Below are positions 1 through 8,390 of a stretch of DNA of 64,000 nt, piece after piece. How positions within the stretch are numbered: the stretch's first letter is position 1; every line of letters starts with the position of its first letter. The stretch is taken from positions 550,729 to 614,728 of the forward strand of contig NZ_SJPT01000004.1 of assembly GCF_007860095.1 (NCBI RefSeq), in the 5' to 3' direction. The notes below the pieces were generated by a model. That model worked only from the letters and a program-made list of their open reading frames with translations, did no database searches and had not been told where the DNA came from. Position numbers and translations under genes: made by a program. The stretch comes from Novipirellula galeiformis. GTDB lineage: Bacteria; Planctomycetota; Planctomycetia; Pirellulales; Pirellulaceae.

Positions 1-77
1 TCTCGAGCGAGATCCCCCGTGTTCGGCGATGGTTTCGGTCGTGGCAACCGTGAAGCTGTGCCGAGCGTCCACAGCTA
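1..77. other. Window edge, no gene called
   Basis: A plus-strand frame is open from base 1 to a TAG at 76-78. It is too short to identify and could be either the tail of a gene that starts outside the window or chance. Confidence 0.3.
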
Positions 78-155
78 GTCCGCTCTCGTTACTCACGCAT
101 GCCCCCACAAGATGCTCTGTCCCCGTTTGCTAAGATGCTCTGTCCCCGTTTGCTC
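78..155. repeat. Repeat shared with 5424-5490, left copy
   Basis: A stretch starting AGTCCGCTCTCG and running through GATGCTCTGTCCCCGTTTGC matches, with substitutions and small gaps, the sequence at 5424-5490 that precedes the second RAYT locus. The segment GATGCTCTGTCCCCGTTTGC is itself duplicated in tandem at 111-130 and 134-153. A partial reverse complement (ACGGGGACAGAGCACAT) is at 404-420, so the decayed RAYT locus here is bracketed by inverted copies of this motif. Confidence 0.6.
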
Positions 156-170
156 GTTTGCTACTATGAG

Positions 171-238
171 GAGTTTTTGGGATCGATTCGACCGAGTGAT
201 TTCGTTGCTTCGTAAACGAGGCTTGATGCCGGTCGAAC
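171..238 (+). pseudogene. 3' remnant of a RAYT (REP-associated tyrosine transposase) gene
   Basis: These bases closely match the last ~65 coding bases of the intact RAYT gene at 5769-6353: both contain GGGATCGATTCGACCGAGTG, then TTCGTAAAC and a GATGC segment. Differences are scattered substitutions and one inserted base. No other part of a RAYT gene is present upstream, so this is a scar of a deleted copy. It is followed, like the intact gene, by a paired hairpin element. Identity rests on the internal comparison only. Confidence 0.75.
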
Positions 239-313
239 ATCATTGAGCTTGCCAAAACAGACTGCCGAGTACGCTGAACTTCCGGGAAAGGGACGTGTAG
301 CCACGCCCACTAC
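239..313. repeat. Degenerate paired REP element (BIME-like)
   Basis: Bases 239-261 align with the first REP of the intact locus (TTGAGCTTGCCAAAA against TGGAGCTTGCTAAAG), and 291-313 with the second (GGACGTG, loop TAGC, CACGCCC, then ACTAC). Both arms carry substitutions that weaken the stems. Position directly after the RAYT scar matches the arrangement at 6337-6423. Confidence 0.7.
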
Positions 314-322
314 CGACTCCCC

Positions 323-345
323 GTAGTGGATCTTGCTAAAGATCC
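323..345 (+). repeat. Solitary REP hairpin with GTAG head
   Basis: GTAG followed by T and a perfect 7-bp stem (GGATCTT, loop GCTA, AAGATCC). It is identical to the REP at 5507-5529 and to that of unit 4 of the array at 6961-6983. No inverted partner is seen downstream. Confidence 0.8.
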
Positions 346-1052
346 CGACCGCCATCGACACGAGGATAATGCTCCGGCGGCAAATCCCAAACGGAAATCC
401 CAGACGGGGACAGAGCACATCCTTGGGTGGTGTAGGACAGAGTTCAAGATTCGCACGGGGTCGAAGGTCGGGGGACAGTCACCTTACGATCATCGTGGAG
501 CACAGGAATGATCCTTTCGCTGCGGATCTGAACAGCGTTATGACTCTGCTGCGGCCGTTTTTATGATCATTGAGCGTCTTTGATTTACGAGCATGTCGCG
601 ATCGACCTTGCCGCTCTATGGCGGGGAGGCCGCGACATACTGTGGGTGAGTTTTGCCTGTTTCATCCTCCTTGCCCTCGCGCGCGAATGGACATGGTCGC
701 CCGTTGCAGTCGGCTGCGCACCCCGCCACAGAGAGGAGGTCGTTAGCCAACCAAAGTTGCTCAAACGGGGGAAAAACGCAACCGCAGGCACTCACCCAGA
801 GTCGCTGCATCGATTGGTCGACGGTGGCCAAAGTGGGCGAAACCAGATCGAACAGCGAGCCACGCACGATCATCTTCAATCTCGCCATCGACGGTACGGG
901 AACTGGCGACTATCTCAGACGGATGTTTTGGACCTTGACCTAAGGATTGAATTGTGGCTTGAGAAGAGTACCTTGTGCGTCACCCATTGCGGTGAATACC
1001 TCCACCTCAAACGTTCGTGGTAACTAATTCGGGGCTAAGCGAAAAAGATTGG
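346..1052. other. Intergenic stretch without a supported gene
   Basis: About 700 bases between the REP and the large secreted gene. Several frames stay open for 90-147 codons on both strands, but none has a recognisable family, a convincing ribosome site or a signal peptide, and they overlap each other. I see only the inverted GGGGACAGAGCACAT motif near 404-420 and nothing else that can be named. Confidence 0.5.
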
Positions 1053-4000
1053 ATGATGATGAGAATGGCGAAGCGATTGAGTTGCTTGTTGATGATGATA
1101 GCGTGTTTGCTAAATGCAAGGTTGCCGCAGGCGTTCGCACAGCATGAAAAAGTACTTTCCTTGAATAGCCTTGACGGAATCAAACACAGCATCGGTGGTT
1201 CCACCGCATCAAAGCTCAAAGTGATCTCCAATGGCTCTGATGGTGATGGGGCAGTGGAGCTTTCAGCGGTTAGCAGTGTCAAAAGCTCCAACGCAAGCGG
1301 CAGTCAATATTTTGGCATTATGGTGTCGTTAGGAAAAACATGGGATCTGACGAACAAACAAATTGCCGTAGATGCGCGTTCCACTCAACCTGCGAACACG
1401 TTGGCTTTTTATGTGCGCGCTTACAATAAGGGGGAAACAAAGCCGAGCTTGTCCTTCGCTTCTTGGTCGGGCGAATTGACTACGGACTGGAAAACGTTTC
1501 GTTTTCAGGAAGATGGACCGGACAGCAGCCTGAGAGCTGAACCGGCAGTTGTTGCAGACCGGCGTCCTACCCACGTTGATCGCATTGAATTCATCATCGG
1601 CACAAGAACCGAACACGTGCCTCTCGATTTGCAGATCAGTAACCTGCACACCTTGCCACCGGTACTTGGGCTTGATGACGTGACGGAGCCCAAGAAGCTG
1701 CTGCGCACGATACCTGTTGTGCACAGCAATGATTTTGCCACGGTTTTGTATCCCGATTCTGCAGTGGGCAAAAGTGCTGCTACCCAAATTGTAAAAGCGG
1801 TCCGGGAGAAAACGGGGGTTTCGCTGAAAATGCGTCCGGGCACGACAGCGGATCGCGAATTTACCGAAAATGTAATTTTGCTAGGAAATGTCTTCGATAA
1901 CCCCGCGATGCTGCTTTTGTATTCGCGTCAATTCACGCCAGTTGATTCCGTTTGTCCAGGCCCCACAGGCTATCTATTGCAAACGGTGCATGACCCATTT
2001 GGCAATGGGCATGGCGCGATTGTCGTGGGTGCCTCTGACGATGCGGGGCTGAAACTAGCCACAGATGCCTTTGTGCAAAAGATCAACGAACGTCCTTTTA
2101 CTGAAAAAGAACTTTCGTTTCCCAAATTCCTGGATGCCAAATATGGCGAGGCATTCCTGCGTCGTTACTCATGGCTCAAAAAGAAGAAAAATCCCAACAC
2201 TGTCGCCGACGGGTTAAAACGCGGTCAAGAAATTTTAGACACCGGCAAACATACGTCGATTGCTGGTTTGCTAAGAACGACCGCGCTTCGCTATCAACTA
2301 TCAGGCAATAGCGACGAAGCCAAGTTATATGTGGCGCTGTGGGACCTGTATGCTAAAAGCGCCGTCAACGACCCCAGCCAAATGGGTGGCGGCATGTGGG
2401 GATTTGATAGTGATTTTCCTTCCTACGAAGTCGTCAGTGGCTGGGATAATATGGAGGAAGATCTTGCTCTGACAGATACCGAACGGTTGCAGGTCGCGCG
2501 GAACATGGCACGCTGGCTGCGCGAGGCGGTTGTGGTAAAAGCCACGATGACACCGCGACGCGTTGCGTTCAACCATCAAACATTTCCAACATTGGGCGTG
2601 TTACGCGCGGGCTTATATTTTTCCCAAGCCTATCCTGATGCGGTGGAAGGTGGAAAATGGCTGGCTCAGGCTGATCGCGTTTTTGGAAATCAACAAAAGT
2701 ACTTTAAATGCTACGAAGATTGTAATACCTATCAATGGCTCACCGATGGCCATGTCATGCGCTACGCTTTAGCGCGTCCCGATTTTACGGTTTTTGAAAA
2801 TGGCAATGCGGAACGCATGTCCGATTATTGCATTGCCACGATGAACAACCTGGGCTACCAAGTTCCCTATGGCGACACAGGTGCGTGGACGGGCTCGACT
2901 TCGGAGCAAACGGTCTTGAATGCGGTGACCTATGCCACTGGGAACCAAGCAGCGTTGTGGGCTAGTACGCTCAAACAGAACAATCGCAATGTGTTCCAAC
3001 TCTACAATTTTCAACGCGCCGCTCCGGTGCATGCACCATCTGGATTTGATGGTGTGAAGATGTGGCCATTGGAACCTGCGTATGTGAACACCTTTCCTGT
3101 CGAGCCCAGACCGGCAGACAATCAGCTTTTCGACAAAGTCTCATTCCGCGATTCGTTCGATGTGAATTCGCCCTATCTGTTGCTGGACGGCCTCAACAAC
3201 GGCGGTCACGGTCATCTTGATGGGAACAGCGTGGAACAATTGACACAGTTTGATCGCATTTGGCTGGCCGATAACGATTACTTTAAATCTCAGGTGAAAT
3301 ATCAAAACTCCATCCAGATTTTACGAGATGGCCAAGCGTCCGAAATACCTGCCTACGCAGCGCTGCGGGGATATGGAGACGCAGAAAATTACGGTTACAG
3401 TCACACGCAACTCGCCGATTATTCCGATGCAGATTGGGATCGCTATGTCATTTGGCTCAAAGATAAACAGGCGTTTATGGTGCTGGATAAAGTGACAGCG
3501 CAGGAAAGTGGTGAATTTCAATGCCGCCTGTGGTGGCATGGCATTGGTGCGGCGAAATTGACAGAAGACGGGATGCTCCTCACCCAAAATGGCCCTTCAA
3601 TGTGGGTTCAGGTTGCCAAGGGGCCCAAGTTGCAACTCTCTAATGATGCAGAACTGGGCAGCAGAAATTGGGCGAGATATAAACACGCGGATCCCGTGGT
3701 ACGCTCGATGAATGCCACGGCAAGAGTGCGTTTAGAAAAGGGACAGCATTACTTATTTGCTACGGTTTTTCAGGGCAATCCAGACAGCGAAGCGAACCCC
3801 TGGGAAATGGATTTCTTGAAAGGCTATAAAGGCGTGCAATTAAATACGGGAGATCAAACGCTCCAAGTTCAGCTGAAAGATAACAGCGTCGAACTGCTAA
3901 ACACGCCAGGCAAAACGATATTTGCGGAAACACAAACCAACGAGCCTTCTAAAAGCACTTTTGAAGCTAACGCCTCTGGAGAGAAGGTCGCTCTTGTTCC

Positions 4001-5093
4001 GCCCATTGCGAACCTAGAATCGGAGTACAAGGCGGCAGCGTTTCAAACCGCTTGGAGTCTCAATCCCGCTCCTTTCACCTGCACCAAGGTCGTGACCGCC
4101 CAATTCCAAACGAACGCGTCAAAAGTACTTTTGGCTTCCACAGCGGAAGGCAATTTGTTGGCGGTTTCACCACAGGGTGAAGTGTTATGGAGCAAGACGT
4201 TTCCCACGCAGCTTAACGATGTGGCAGCTGGCGATGTGGATGGAGACGGTATCGATGAAATTGCGATTGCCCGACAAGATGGAAAGACGACGCTGCTTGA
4301 TGCCAGCGGTAAAGAATTATGGAGCCAGCAGTTATCGTTTTATCGCGTGCAACCTTATGTGAACCTGGTGCGCATGGGGGATCTCGATGGTGATGGGAAA
4401 GACGAAGTGGTCATCGGCAGCCAAAACTGGCGTTTCTACGTTTATAACGGTGCCGGAAAGGAACTGTGGCAATACGAAACGGTGCATCCATCTAGATCGG
4501 GGACGATCGCTGACTTAGATGGCGATGGAAAAAAGGAAGTGCTCGCAGGAACACATTATTACACAGCCTGGGCGCTCAGCCACGACGGCAAGCGATTATG
4601 GGGAAGACGATTTTCGGCCCCCATCTGCTATGACATTACCACTGGAAATTTTGAGGGTAATAAAACTCGTGGCGTCATTTTCGGCGGTGGTGATGGCACC
4701 CTGTATCACACCGATTTCAAGGGTAAAGTACGCATGCAATATGACACGGGTGACGAAGTCCGACATGTTGTCACTGCGGATTTGGATGGCGATGGTGTCG
4801 ACGAAATACTGGCTACTTCCGACAACGGATATCTCTATTGTTTTGGCGCCGACGGGAAACTCCGCTGGTTGCGTCAGCTTGGCGACGCCGCCACAGCGAT
4901 TGTCACAATGCCGGTGCAATCAGAGATGACAGTTGTGGCTGGAACGCGAAAAGGGAATATCTATGCCTTCGACGCTAAAGGCAACTTGTTGCGTCAACAG
5001 CAAGAAAGTTCGAAGATTACGCAAATGACAGCGGATGGAAGTACGCTGAAAGTGGCAACGGAAGATGGCAGATTATTGAGCCTAACACCGTAA
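1053..5093 (+). CDS. Large secreted protein: lyase-like (alpha/alpha) region plus FG-GAP/VCBS propeller
   Basis: About 1346 residues from the ATG at 1053; a longer frame from GTG 1017 exists, but the N-terminus from 1053 has a cleaner signal peptide ending near QAFAQ. Residues ~35-195 look like a carbohydrate-binding beta-sandwich; ~200-345 resemble the alpha/beta domain that precedes catalytic domains in some glycoside hydrolases (GNVFDNP, GAIVVGASDD). The middle is helical with NHQTFPTLGVLRAG, followed near residue 718 by a beta-rich part with GGHGHLDGNS, as in heparinase II/III-type lyases. Four Dx[DN]xDG repeats (GDVDGDGIDEI type, near 1060, 1109, 1153, 1242) indicate a calcium-binding propeller. 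Likely role is processing an extracellular polysaccharide; the family number and catalytic residues are not certain. It looks A+T-richer than neighbours (two 60-base lines counted, both 45% G+C) and sits between two RAYT/REP loci, suggesting acquisition. Confidence 0.7.
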   Translation: MMMRMAKRLSCLLMMIACLLNARLPQAFAQHEKVLSLNSLDGIKHSIGGSTASKLKVISNGSDGDGAVELSAVSSVKSSNASGSQYFGIMVSLGKTWDLTNKQIAVDARSTQPANTLAFYVRAYNKGETKPSLSFASWSGELTTDWKTFRFQEDGPDSSLRAEPAVVADRRPTHVDRIEFIIGTRTEHVPLDLQISNLHTLPPVLGLDDVTEPKKLLRTIPVVHSNDFATVLYPDSAVGKSAATQIVKAVREKTGVSLKMRPGTTADREFTENVILLGNVFDNPAMLLLYSRQFTPVDSVCPGPTGYLLQTVHDPFGNGHGAIVVGASDDAGLKLATDAFVQKINERPFTEKELSFPKFLDAKYGEAFLRRYSWLKKKKNPNTVADGLKRGQEILDTGKHTSIAGLLRTTALRYQLSGNSDEAKLYVALWDLYAKSAVNDPSQMGGGMWGFDSDFPSYEVVSGWDNMEEDLALTDTERLQVARNMARWLREAVVVKATMTPRRVAFNHQTFPTLGVLRAGLYFSQAYPDAVEGGKWLAQADRVFGNQQKYFKCYEDCNTYQWLTDGHVMRYALARPDFTVFENGNAERMSDYCIATMNNLGYQVPYGDTGAWTGSTSEQTVLNAVTYATGNQAALWASTLKQNNRNVFQLYNFQRAAPVHAPSGFDGVKMWPLEPAYVNTFPVEPRPADNQLFDKVSFRDSFDVNSPYLLLDGLNNGGHGHLDGNSVEQLTQFDRIWLADNDYFKSQVKYQNSIQILRDGQASEIPAYAALRGYGDAENYGYSHTQLADYSDADWDRYVIWLKDKQAFMVLDKVTAQESGEFQCRLWWHGIGAAKLTEDGMLLTQNGPSMWVQVAKGPKLQLSNDAELGSRNWARYKHADPVVRSMNATARVRLEKGQHYLFATVFQGNPDSEANPWEMDFLKGYKGVQLNTGDQTLQVQLKDNSVELLNTPGKTIFAETQTNEPSKSTFEANASGEKVALVPPIANLESEYKAAAFQTAWSLNPAPFTCTKVVTAQFQTNASKVLLASTAEGNLLAVSPQGEVLWSKTFPTQLNDVAAGDVDGDGIDEIAIARQDGKTTLLDASGKELWSQQLSFYRVQPYVNLVRMGDLDGDGKDEVVIGSQNWRFYVYNGAGKELWQYETVHPSRSGTIADLDGDGKKEVLAGTHYYTAWALSHDGKRLWGRRFSAPICYDITTGNFEGNKTRGVIFGGGDGTLYHTDFKGKVRMQYDTGDEVRHVVTADLDGDGVDEILATSDNGYLYCFGADGKLRWLRQLGDAATAIVTMPVQSEMTVVAGTRKGNIYAFDAKGNLLRQQQESSKITQMTADGSTLKVATEDGRLLSLTP

Positions 5094-5265
5094 CACGACT
5101 TTTGCATTCACAAGTCATGCCGTTCCGGATTGAGGAAGCGTCCCAATCATTGCTAAAAGTTGACAGATGGTCTCCGGAGGGCAGCTCTGCTCTCCGTAAC
5201 GTTCCAAATTGCGTCGGCAGCAACCGATGGGCAGACCATCGTGAATGAATCGAGTCTCTTGCAAT
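5094..5265. other. Intergenic stretch between secreted gene and IS3 scrap
   Basis: No gene called. On the minus strand it continues the insertion-sequence scrap in broken frames that I cannot match to a transposase domain. Confidence 0.4.
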
Positions 5266-5342
5266 CACTCGGGCCAAGTTTCGGCCTCAGACTGCTTCAG
5301 CGCGAAAGCAATCTGCTCGTCAGTAAATTTAGATTTCTTCAT
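5266..5342 (-). pseudogene. N-terminal scrap of an IS3-type OrfA transposase
   Basis: Read on the minus strand from ATG at 5342, the frame gives MKKSKFTDEQIAFALKQSEA and stops after a few more codons. This is the characteristic start of IS3-family OrfA proteins (helix-turn-helix, consensus MKKSRFTEEQI-A-LRQAE). The rest of orfA, orfB and recognisable terminal repeats are absent, so it is a non-functional remnant. Too short for a precise IS assignment. Confidence 0.7.
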
Positions 5343-5423
5343 CGGCGTTTTCTCTTAGGAAAAACCGACCCGACTTTAGTCCGATTTTCTTACTTTGCTT
5401 GGATCCGTCTATTGGGTGCAGGC

Positions 5424-5490
5424 CAAGTCCGCTCTCGCTAGTCTCGCGTGCCCGCAAAAGATGCTATGCCCCTGTTTGCCCCCGTTCGCC
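5424..5490. repeat. Repeat shared with 78-155, right copy
   Basis: AGTCCGCTCTCG, then CTCGCGTGCCC, then AAGATGCTATGCCCCTGTTTGC align with the left copy at 78-155. In both loci this stretch sits upstream of the REP/RAYT material, implying that the two loci descend from one element or that the element duplicated with its flank. Confidence 0.6.
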
Positions 5491-5506
5491 GCATGTTTGT
5501 TTTAAC

Positions 5507-5592
5507 GTAGTGGATCTTGCTAAAGATCCTGAGATCAAGGTCGAGCCTTGGGATGTGCCCATCGCGGCAGGACGTGTAGCCACGTCCACTAC
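5507..5592. repeat. Paired inverted REP element (BIME), first upstream of RAYT
   Basis: First hairpin 5507-5529: GTAG, T, stem GGATCTT, loop GCTA, stem AAGATCC. Second hairpin 5570-5592: stem GGACGTG, loop TAGC, stem CACGTCC, then ACTAC. On the opposite strand the second also reads GTAG-T-GGA with loop GCTA, so the pair is two inverted REPs, and the whole element is closed by GTAGTGGA and TCCACTAC. Confidence 0.9.
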
Positions 5593-5637
5593 GACACGTG
5601 GAATCGTAGCATTCGTCTGAATGGTACGATGTTGCTG

Positions 5638-5755
5638 TTTTGCTATTTCGCTAAAGATCCATCGCTTGGAACGGTACAATGGTTCAAGGCTGTTTTCTCC
5701 GATGCCAGGAACGTTCTTCGATATGAGAAAACGGACGTTTAGCCACGTCCACTAC
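5638..5755. repeat. Degenerate paired REP element directly upstream of RAYT
   Basis: The left arm 5638-5660 is eroded (TTCGCTAAAGATCC retained). The right arm 5733-5755 is nearly intact: GGACGTT, TAGC, CACGTCC, ACTAC. It ends 13 bases before the RAYT start codon. Confidence 0.75.
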
Positions 5756-5768
5756 GTTTATTGGAAAC

Positions 5769-6353
5769 ATGGCGATGACACAACGCGATCACTTGCGCCG
5801 ACTTCCACCGCGATACTACCAATGCAATGCGATTGTCCATTGGTCTATGACAATCGTTGAACGTCGCCAAGGATGGTTGTCCGTCACCTTTCTCTATCGC
5901 TTTCGCGAACTGATGACGCATACCTTGTTTCGCTACGGATTGGCTTGCCCCATTTTTTGTCTGATGCCCGACCATTTCCATATGGTGTGGATGGGGCTTT
6001 CTCCTGGTAGTGATCAACTGCTCGCGATGAAGCATTTTAGAAAAACGGTCAATGATTCGCTCAATCGAATTGGTTTTCAGCTACAGGACCAAAGCTACGA
6101 TCACGTCTTCAAGGAAGAGGAACGACATGAAGGAGAGTTCCGAAACGCTTGCGAATACATTGCCAGAAACCCAGAGCGTGCGGGGTTGGTCGATGTTGAT
6201 AAGTTCGCCGAGTACAAGTTTTCAGGCTGTGTCGTTCCGGGCTATCCCGAATTACGTGTGTTCGATGCTGACTTTTGGGATCGATTCGACCGAGTGAATT
6301 CGTTCCTTCGTAAACAAGGTCTGATGCAACTGAAACGTAGTGGATCGTGCTAA
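5769..6353 (+). CDS. REP-associated tyrosine transposase (RAYT), Y1-HUH family
   Basis: 194 residues, the usual size for the family. Enzymes of this group (IS200/IS605-like Y1 transposases) nick single-stranded DNA at hairpins through a metal-bound HUH pair and a catalytic tyrosine. Here the HUH motif is H69-F-H71 in CLMPDHFHMVW and the tyrosine is Y130 in EYIARNPERAG, the RAYT hallmark. All catalytic elements are present, so it is probably functional. The gene is flanked on both sides by GTAG-headed paired hairpins, and its own TAA stop (6351-6353) lies in the loop-stem of the first downstream REP. Known RAYTs recognise a GTAG tetranucleotide at the foot of their REP hairpin, which fits the repeats here. 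An alternative ATG lies at 5775. Confidence 0.92.
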   Translation: MAMTQRDHLRRLPPRYYQCNAIVHWSMTIVERRQGWLSVTFLYRFRELMTHTLFRYGLACPIFCLMPDHFHMVWMGLSPGSDQLLAMKHFRKTVNDSLNRIGFQLQDQSYDHVFKEEERHEGEFRNACEYIARNPERAGLVDVDKFAEYKFSGCVVPGYPELRVFDADFWDRFDRVNSFLRKQGLMQLKRSGSC

Positions 6354-7330
6354 AGATCCTTTTCTGCGAGGTTGGGAAAGTTCATCCGATGCTGGGAAAG
6401 GGACGTGTAGCCACGTCCACTACAGCAGCCGCAGAGCAGTCGAAAACTTTGTCATCCGACGGGATCCTTGCGTGTCACGGTGGATGAAGATTTTGATGGG
6501 TGGCACGAACTCCGTTCGTAAACAAGGTCTGATGCAACTGAAACGTAGTGGAGCTTGCTAAAGATCCTTTTCTGCGAGGTTGGGAAAGTTCATCCGATGA
6601 TGGGAAAGGGACGTGTAGCCACGTCCACTACAGCAGCCGCAGAGCAGTAGAAAACTTTGTCATCCGACGGGATCCTTGCGTGTCACGGTGGATGAAGATT
6701 TTGATGGGTGGCACGAACTCCGTTAGTAAACAAGGTCTGATGCAACTGAAACGTAGTGGAGCTTACTAAAGATCCTTTTCTGCGAGGTTGGAAAAGTTCA
6801 TCCGATGATGGGAAAGGGACGTGTAGCCACGTCCACTACAGCAGCCGCAGAGCAGTCGAAAACTTTGTCATCCGACGGGATCCTTGCGTGTTACGGTGGA
6901 AGAAGATCTTGATGGGTGGCACGAACTCCGTTCGTAAACAAGGTCTGATGCAACTGAAACGTAGTGGATCTTGCTAAAGATCCTTTTCTGCGAGGTTGGG
7001 AAAGTTCATCCGATGATAGGAAAAGGGACGTGTAGCCACGTCCACTACAGCAGCCGCAGAGCAGTCGAAAACTTTGTCATCCGACGGGATCCTTGCGTGT
7101 TACGGTGGATGAAGATTTTGATGCGTGGCACGAACTCCGTTCGTAAACAAGGCCTGATGCAACTGAAACGTAGTGGAGCTTGCTAAAGATCCTTTTCTGC
7201 GAGGTTGGGAAAGTTCATCCGATGCTGGGAAAGGGACGTGTAGCCACGTCCACTACGGCAGCCGCAGAGCAGAGCAGCGTAAGAGACGGGATCCTCACGA
7301 GTCGCGGTGGATGCGTCTTCGAGTGTCCGC
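6337..7330. repeat. Tandem array of five 208-bp units each carrying a paired REP
   Basis: GTAG heads start at 6337, 6545, 6753, 6961 and 7170 (spacing 208, 208, 208, 209). Every unit has a first REP at its start, an inverted second REP about 64 bases on (6401-6423, 6609-6631, 6817-6839, 7026-7048, 7234-7256), then a GC-mixed spacer. The first four units end with TTCGTAAACAAGGTCTGATG-CAACTGAAAC or a one- or two-base variant, which copies the last ~30 coding bases of the RAYT gene (6307-6336). The fifth unit is truncated and diverges after 7256. Units are nearly identical, so amplification is recent. Overlapping ORFs of 66-73 codons across the units shift frame from unit to unit and are not genes. 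Confidence 0.92.
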
Positions 7331-7395
7331 TAGATTGTCGAAACCACTTCGTCTTTCATTCGTAACGCACTGACACGAGAGCATTCTTAAACATC

Positions 7396-8373
7396 ATGGA
7401 ATCGATCCAATTAAAAAGCGGGCGAAGCGTCCCCTCGGTCGGACTTGGACTGTGGAAGATCGACCAAGCCGAAACCGCCGATGTCGTCCAATCCGCGATC
7501 GATTGCGGCTACCGACATTTCGATTCCGCGTGTGACTATGGGAACGAAGTCGAATCGGGCAACGGACTGAGTCAAGCGATCGGCGATGGCAAAGTCACGC
7601 GTGAAGAACTTTGGATCACATCCAAGCTATGGAACACCTACCATCGCCCCGAGCATGTGCGACCGGCACTCGAAAAGACGCTTGCCGATCTGCAACTCGA
7701 CTACCTCGACTTGTATCTAATCCACTTTCCGATCGCACAGAAATTTGTGCCGTTCGAGCAAAGCTATCCGCCGGGCTGGTTCGCCGATCCCAATGCGGCT
7801 TTGCCGAAGATGGAACCGGACCGAGTTCCGCTGATTGAAACATGGCAAGCGATGACGGAATTGGTTTCGGCAGGCTTGGTTCGCGAGATCGGCGTCAGTA
7901 ACTTCAGTGTTGCCTTGATCCGAGAATTGATGAGTCAAAGCGACACGCCGCCGGCGATGTTGCAAGTCGAATTGCACCCCTATTTGACTCAGCAAAAATT
8001 GCTGCGTTTTTGCCGCGAGTCCGAGATTGCGGTGACGGCATTTTCACCGCTAGGGGCGCAGTCGTATTTCCAGCTGAACATGGCCGAGTCGGGGGAAGCG
8101 GTGATCGAGCAAGCGAAGATCAAAGAGATCGCATCACATCACGGTCGCACACCGGCACAAGTCGTGTTGCGTTGGGGCATCCAGCGTGGCACCGCGATCG
8201 TCCCCAAGACATCCAAACTCGAGCGATTAAAAGAGAACATCGCTCTGTTTGATTTCCAATTGACGAACGAGGAAATGCAAACGATCGATGCGTTGGATCG
8301 TCATCGCCGCTTCAATGATCCCGGCAACTTTTGTGAATCCGCGTTCAATACTTTCTTCCCAATCTACGAATAA
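7396..8373 (+). CDS. Aldo/keto reductase, xylose reductase-like
   Basis: 325 residues, a full-length TIM-barrel NADPH-dependent carbonyl reductase. The catalytic tetrad is visible: D43 and Y48 in FDSACDYGNE, K77 in WITSKLW, H110 in YLIHFP. The cofactor pocket signature IVPKTSKLERLKENI is near the C-terminus. The tail with NDPGNFCESAFNTFFPIYE resembles the AKR2 xylose reductase group, so an aldose is a likely substrate, but this is inference. The gene starts 140 bases after the last REP pair. The VOC gene follows 17 bases after the stop, so the two may be co-transcribed. Confidence 0.9.
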   Translation: MESIQLKSGRSVPSVGLGLWKIDQAETADVVQSAIDCGYRHFDSACDYGNEVESGNGLSQAIGDGKVTREELWITSKLWNTYHRPEHVRPALEKTLADLQLDYLDLYLIHFPIAQKFVPFEQSYPPGWFADPNAALPKMEPDRVPLIETWQAMTELVSAGLVREIGVSNFSVALIRELMSQSDTPPAMLQVELHPYLTQQKLLRFCRESEIAVTAFSPLGAQSYFQLNMAESGEAVIEQAKIKEIASHHGRTPAQVVLRWGIQRGTAIVPKTSKLERLKENIALFDFQLTNEEMQTIDALDRHRRFNDPGNFCESAFNTFFPIYE

Positions 8374-8390
8374 CAGCGGAGCATGAACGA

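Noticed and set aside
580-1023. 147-codon open frame upstream of the large secreted gene
   Set aside because: Competing open frames on both strands, no family, no signal peptide; runs into the next gene's region.
6337-7256. Possible CRISPR array
   Set aside because: Repeats are 208 bp head-to-tail and the intervening sequence is also repeated; there are no unique spacers and no cas genes.
6340-7373. Chain of overlapping ORFs of 66-73 codons (MELAKDPFLRGW type)
   Set aside because: They are produced by the tandem 208-bp units; 208 is not a multiple of three, so the frame shifts from unit to unit, and the coding sense covers REP hairpins. No ribosome sites.
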